A DNA stretch of 64,000 nt from Sanderia malayensis (lineage: Eukaryota; Cnidaria; Scyphozoa; Semaeostomeae; Pelagiidae): assembly GCA_013076295.1 (NCBI GenBank), contig RQOL01000466.1, positions 186,001-250,000 on the forward strand, written 5' to 3'. Shown here in pieces: positions 60,765 to 64,000 of the stretch. Below the pieces are notes generated by a model. It had not been told where the DNA came from. It did not search any database and was given only the letters and a program-made list of their open reading frames with translations. How positions within the stretch are numbered: position 1 is the first letter of the stretch; each line of letters begins with the position of its first letter. The position numbers and the translations under genes were made by a program.

Positions 60765-62123
60765 TTAGTTGAGTTTTTCATTTTGTAGTTGAGGATTCTG
60801 TTGCTTTTCCTCTAATATCTGTTCTGTCAAATCTTCGATTTCAGATGAAAAATTAACTTGAACAGGACGAACAAAGGGAATTTCAACCTCTTCTGTTATT
60901 GTGAAAATGGGAACAACGGATTCTGACCCCTTGGGGGGTCGAACCTGAGGCCCTTGCATCAATTTTCCTTGTTGCTTATGAAACGGAGCGCCACTGATGT
61001 CATGGCTGTCCGTAGATGAACACGGAGGAGCGATTGAAGAGCTGTCAGGAAACCTATGTCGCCGTTTCGCCTCTTTTCTGTATCTGAATTGATCATTCAA
61101 GCTAACAACTTTACTAGACAACAATCCAAGTGTGCTGTTAATGATTCTGCGACAGGTGAAGATGCGAGCAAATGTATCTTTGTACTTTTTGCTCGTGGCC
61201 GCGTAAACTGGTGGATTGACAGCTGGGTTCAGGTATGCCATTAGAACAGTTATGCGTATAGCTGATAGAGGAACCTGAATGCCCCCAATCAATCCTAACA
61301 GATCGATAACAGCAATAGGTACCATTAGCACTGAGTATATTATCACGATTACCAGGACTCCTTTGGCGAGTTTTATTTCCTTTGCTCTTCTATTCGAAGT
61401 GAGGCTCGTGTTCGTGTTCGCATTCGCGTTCGTGTTCGTGTTATGTTCTCGGCGAGATTGAGACTTGTGGCTGCTGTTGTTTGTTGCTGATTTAAAGACA
61501 GTTCTAACGATGGCCGAGTACATTACGATCATCAATGTCCATGGTATAAACAGTGTGAAAACCTCCATGAAGATCAGGTAGCCAGGATGAAGAACAGTAC
61601 CAAACATGCATATGAAATTCAGCTTGGTAATACTGTCATTCTCTTGCTCTCCAATGGCAAACTTCGGAAAGAATGCAATAAAACAAGCCAACAGCCACGA
61701 ACAGCAAATTACGACGTTTATCTTTCGCTTTGAGACTCGAATTCGATATCTGATGGGCCACAGCACACCAAGGAATCTATCCATTGTTACGAGGAATAAA
61801 TTGAAATTCGAAGCAGTGAAGAAGAAAATGGTAAAGCTCACAGTTATTCCACACGAAGTGAAATCATCGCTCCAATTCCAACCAAGTATCTGACATAATC
61901 TTAGTGGCAAAGAGAAGCAGGTTATACACAGATCTGATATTGCCAGATTCATTATCAGCAATCCAGTATTATTTCGAAGCTCTCGATTGACAAGCGCAGA
62001 TATTATTACCAGCAGGTTCCCGACGAGCGAGATAGCCAAAGCAACGAACAAAAGCACAACTGTTGTGTGCAATTCAGCATTCATATTGGAATAAAGGTCT
62101 TCTTGTCCTGTAGTAAACTGCAT
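60765..62123 (-). CDS. Class A (rhodopsin-type) GPCR 3, intronless
   Basis: Single exon, 452 residues. An extracellular N-terminus of ~19 residues is followed by seven hydrophobic segments. TM1 has GNLLVI; TM2 NLAISDL with Asp64; Cys91 opens TM3; DRF at 115-117 replaces DRY; FICMFG gives the second-loop Cys; KEIKLAKGVLVI starts TM6; NPPVY in TM7 is close to NPxxY. The third intracellular loop carries an Asn/Thr/Ala low-complexity run (NTNTNANANTNTS). The tail is ~120 residues, basic then acidic. Related to GPCRs 1 and 2 but on the opposite strand. Orphan; plasma-membrane G-protein signalling is inferred from family membership. Confidence 0.88.
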   Translation of the reverse strand: MQFTTGQEDLYSNMNAELHTTVVLLFVALAISLVGNLLVIISALVNRELRNNTGLLIMNLAISDLCITCFSLPLRLCQILGWNWSDDFTSCGITVSFTIFFFTASNFNLFLVTMDRFLGVLWPIRYRIRVSKRKINVVICCSWLLACFIAFFPKFAIGEQENDSITKLNFICMFGTVLHPGYLIFMEVFTLFIPWTLMIVMYSAIVRTVFKSATNNSSHKSQSRREHNTNTNANANTNTSLTSNRRAKEIKLAKGVLVIVIIYSVLMVPIAVIDLLGLIGGIQVPLSAIRITVLMAYLNPAVNPPVYAATSKKYKDTFARIFTCRRIINSTLGLLSSKVVSLNDQFRYRKEAKRRHRFPDSSSIAPPCSSTDSHDISGAPFHKQQGKLMQGPQVRPPKGSESVVPIFTITEEVEIPFVRPVQVNFSSEIEDLTEQILEEKQQNPQLQNEKLN

Positions 62124-62944
62124 GTACAGGATGATATTATAGCAGAAATAAATCCAGATACTTTATATTCAAAGTTTCCAAATGTGCTGTATTCTACGAC
62201 TTACGTGGTAACCAAGAAGGAACATACCTTTGATTTCCACATGACCCGTAAAGCTGTGTAAATTTTGTATCAGTTAATACGTTGGTATCTGCAATAGACA
62301 ATATAAAACTCAAAAACTCTCCAAGAAACGTGTGTAATTTGAAAAAGCACCCGTGTGCTATTCAATCAAAAGCGATGAATCGACCAATAAAACCTCGAGT
62401 GAGGCAGCATTTTTCAAGCTCAGTTCAAACACAGACAGAATAATCTAAAGAACTTTCAATATTATTTTACCGAATCTCGTTTATTTGTTCCTATTCTATC
62501 ACCTCGATGTTTGAAAACGAAGCTGTCGGGCAAGTGTTCGCTTGTCCAAGCATATAGTCTGTAACTAAAATTGATATTGCAATCTTTGGAAACGAGGTGA
62601 GCGTGCCCTTGCTTATTCAAACCGAATGTGTGCCTTGACAAAACATGTGTTACTATTGTCGACCACTATTTACCTGAATTGAAAGGCTGGCATGATTTGG
62701 TCTAAAATTTTGCACTTACGTAGGTGTCTATGTACACAATAAACTGATAACTGCATGTGACCCAGATTGAGATTCAATCCTCTTCAGTGTAGGTTCACAT
62801 GACCCGTCTTTGGAGCGTAATTGAATATCAAGCTTGAGCCCAATAAACATTAACCAAAAAGTGGAATTCGGACATAATGAATTTTGAAAGGAACCGACAA
62901 ATAACTATGAAAGTTAAAGGAAAAAGGGGGAGATTGCACACATT

Positions 62945-63147
62945 GAATGGATTCAGGGCCGGTTCCATGGCCCCCCCCCCCAGAATTGAGTTTTAGCGAT
63001 TCATTCGGTAAATTTCGATTTTTGGTCGGTAAAATTATGTTACGAAAGTTTATGTGGTTTTGTGGTAAGGTTTTTTTTTAATTGCTCGGTGCATAAGAGC
63101 TTACACCCCCCGAAGAAAATTTTCTGGAACCGGCCCTGAATGGATTC
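62945..63147. mobile_element. 183-bp inverted-repeat element with 10-bp target duplication
   Basis: 62955-63137 begins AGGGCCGGTTCC and ends with its exact complement. GAATGGATTC stands immediately on both sides (62945-62954, 63138-63147). A C run follows the left end. Non-coding. Confidence 0.85.
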
Positions 63148-63244
63148 AAGGGATGAGTTGTTGTTGGCACCTTGCTATGAATATGTGATTGATTCGTTTC
63201 CCAACTGTATTTGGATCGTGAATACAGGTACCAGTATAGGTATA

Positions 63245-63432
63245 CAGGTATTTCCTCTATTAAGCCCCCAGGCGCTTATTAAATATTTTGCAAAATTAGA
63301 AAAATATTTGGCAAAATTATTTGAATTAAACAGTGAAAATTTAAGAATTAGTTGACACTTTTTGATTTTAGGGTGGGCGCTTATTGGAGGGGGCGCTTAA
63401 AAGAGGGTGGGCGCTAATCAGAGGAAACACGG
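63245..63432. mobile_element. 188-bp MITE with TTTCCTCT ends, TA-flanked
   Basis: Left CAGGTATTTCCTCTATTAAG, right inverted CCGTGTTTCCTCTGATTAGC; TA on both sides. Sub-terminal GGGCGCTTATT motifs. Same general style as the MITE at 23065. Confidence 0.75.
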
Positions 63433-64000
63433 TATGCGTTTGGTGTTGCCAATTCAGCTTTTTTTCATTCGCCTTGCAAACAAATCTCAAATGTTGTCAT
63501 ATCCAACTATGCTTATTGAAGTTTATCTGCAAAAAGAAAGTTTTTCATAAATTCAAATTAACCTCCGTTTTGATATTTTACACCGATGGTTGCTAACCTA
63601 TTAGTGCAATCCTATTTCAGTTGAACTGTAAATAAAAGCTTGAGAACACGACAGTAATGTTGACCAGCATTGTATTCAGAGGACGTCGTTAGTTCATGGC
63701 AATGAAACACAAACGACTAATGAAAAGCAGCACTTTTTAAGACGACTCTGATCTTGGATACTTGGATTCTGCATGAACAAATATCAGACCAAAATGCATT
63801 CTTGTATTTTGTTGCTAAATGCATTGTCTGAGGTATTGGTGAGAAGGGAGTTGTTTTTTAGAATTTGAGAAAACTGTCAAAGCTCTTATTTAAGATCGCT
63901 GTTCCTCTCAGATGGGAGGCAATAACAATGAAAATCCCACCCAACTTTTGCTGAAAGAACACTGTTCCACTCCGTCGAAGGTCGAAAGCTGGCGCGCAAA

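Larger units (their letters stand above)
62124..64000. other. Gene-free right end with two MITEs
   Basis: Contains inverted-repeat elements at 62955-63137 and 63245-63432. The first part probably holds the GPCR 3 promoter. No exon is supported up to the window end. Confidence 0.45.

Overview
This is eukaryotic, metazoan-type DNA: AT-rich, with genes cut into short exons by GT-AG introns, long non-coding stretches, and many small inverted-repeat mobile elements. The gene set points to a cnidarian, most likely an anthozoan (coral or sea anemone). The best clue is a tandem pair of secreted PAN + EGF + fibrinogen-like proteins of the type called 'uncharacterized skeletal organic matrix protein 5' in corals. 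Single-exon rhodopsin-type receptors and YqaJ/SWIM- and THAP-type transposon genes also fit. The species cannot be told from the sequence alone. All exon models were built by hand from splice sites, reading phase and protein motifs.

Layout. 0.7-2.3 kb (+): a MARCH4/9/11-like membrane E3 ubiquitin ligase with an apparent 1-nt frameshift. 3.4-7.1 kb (+): a ten-exon shugoshin gene, identified by its N-terminal coiled coil and C-terminal SGO motif. 7.9-9.1 kb (-): three tandem copies of a charged, exon-like unit of unknown nature. 11.7-19.1 kb (-): a SNX10/11-like PX protein with an unusual ~600-residue tail. 19.1-29.3 kb: gene-poor, with a nested MITE, a decayed two-gene DNA transposon (THAP gene and SAP-SWIM gene facing each other inside inverted repeats) and a LINE remnant. 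29.9-33.4 kb (-): ZCWPW1-like histone reader (CW + PWWP). 34.0-41.4 kb (+): the tandem pair of secreted PAN/EGF/fibrinogen-like proteins. 44.9-45.9 (+), 50.9-52.2 (+) and 60.8-62.1 kb (-): three related intronless class A GPCRs. 55.2-56.9 kb (+): TRMT5, tRNA m1G37 methyltransferase. 57.3-59.5 kb (-): an unrecognised small type I membrane protein.

The genes are not an operon and have no obvious common pathway. Two act on meiotic or mitotic chromosomes (shugoshin, ZCWPW1), which may be chance. The strongest non-genic signal is a family of TA-flanked foldback elements (ends CAC..TTTTTTATAAG), nine copies in 64 kb. One copy carries another MITE; the intact copy 27 kb away serves as its empty site and shows that the insertion duplicated TA. 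The most unusual system is the THAP / SAP-SWIM transposon at 23.9-26.1 kb, whose inverted repeats are still readable.
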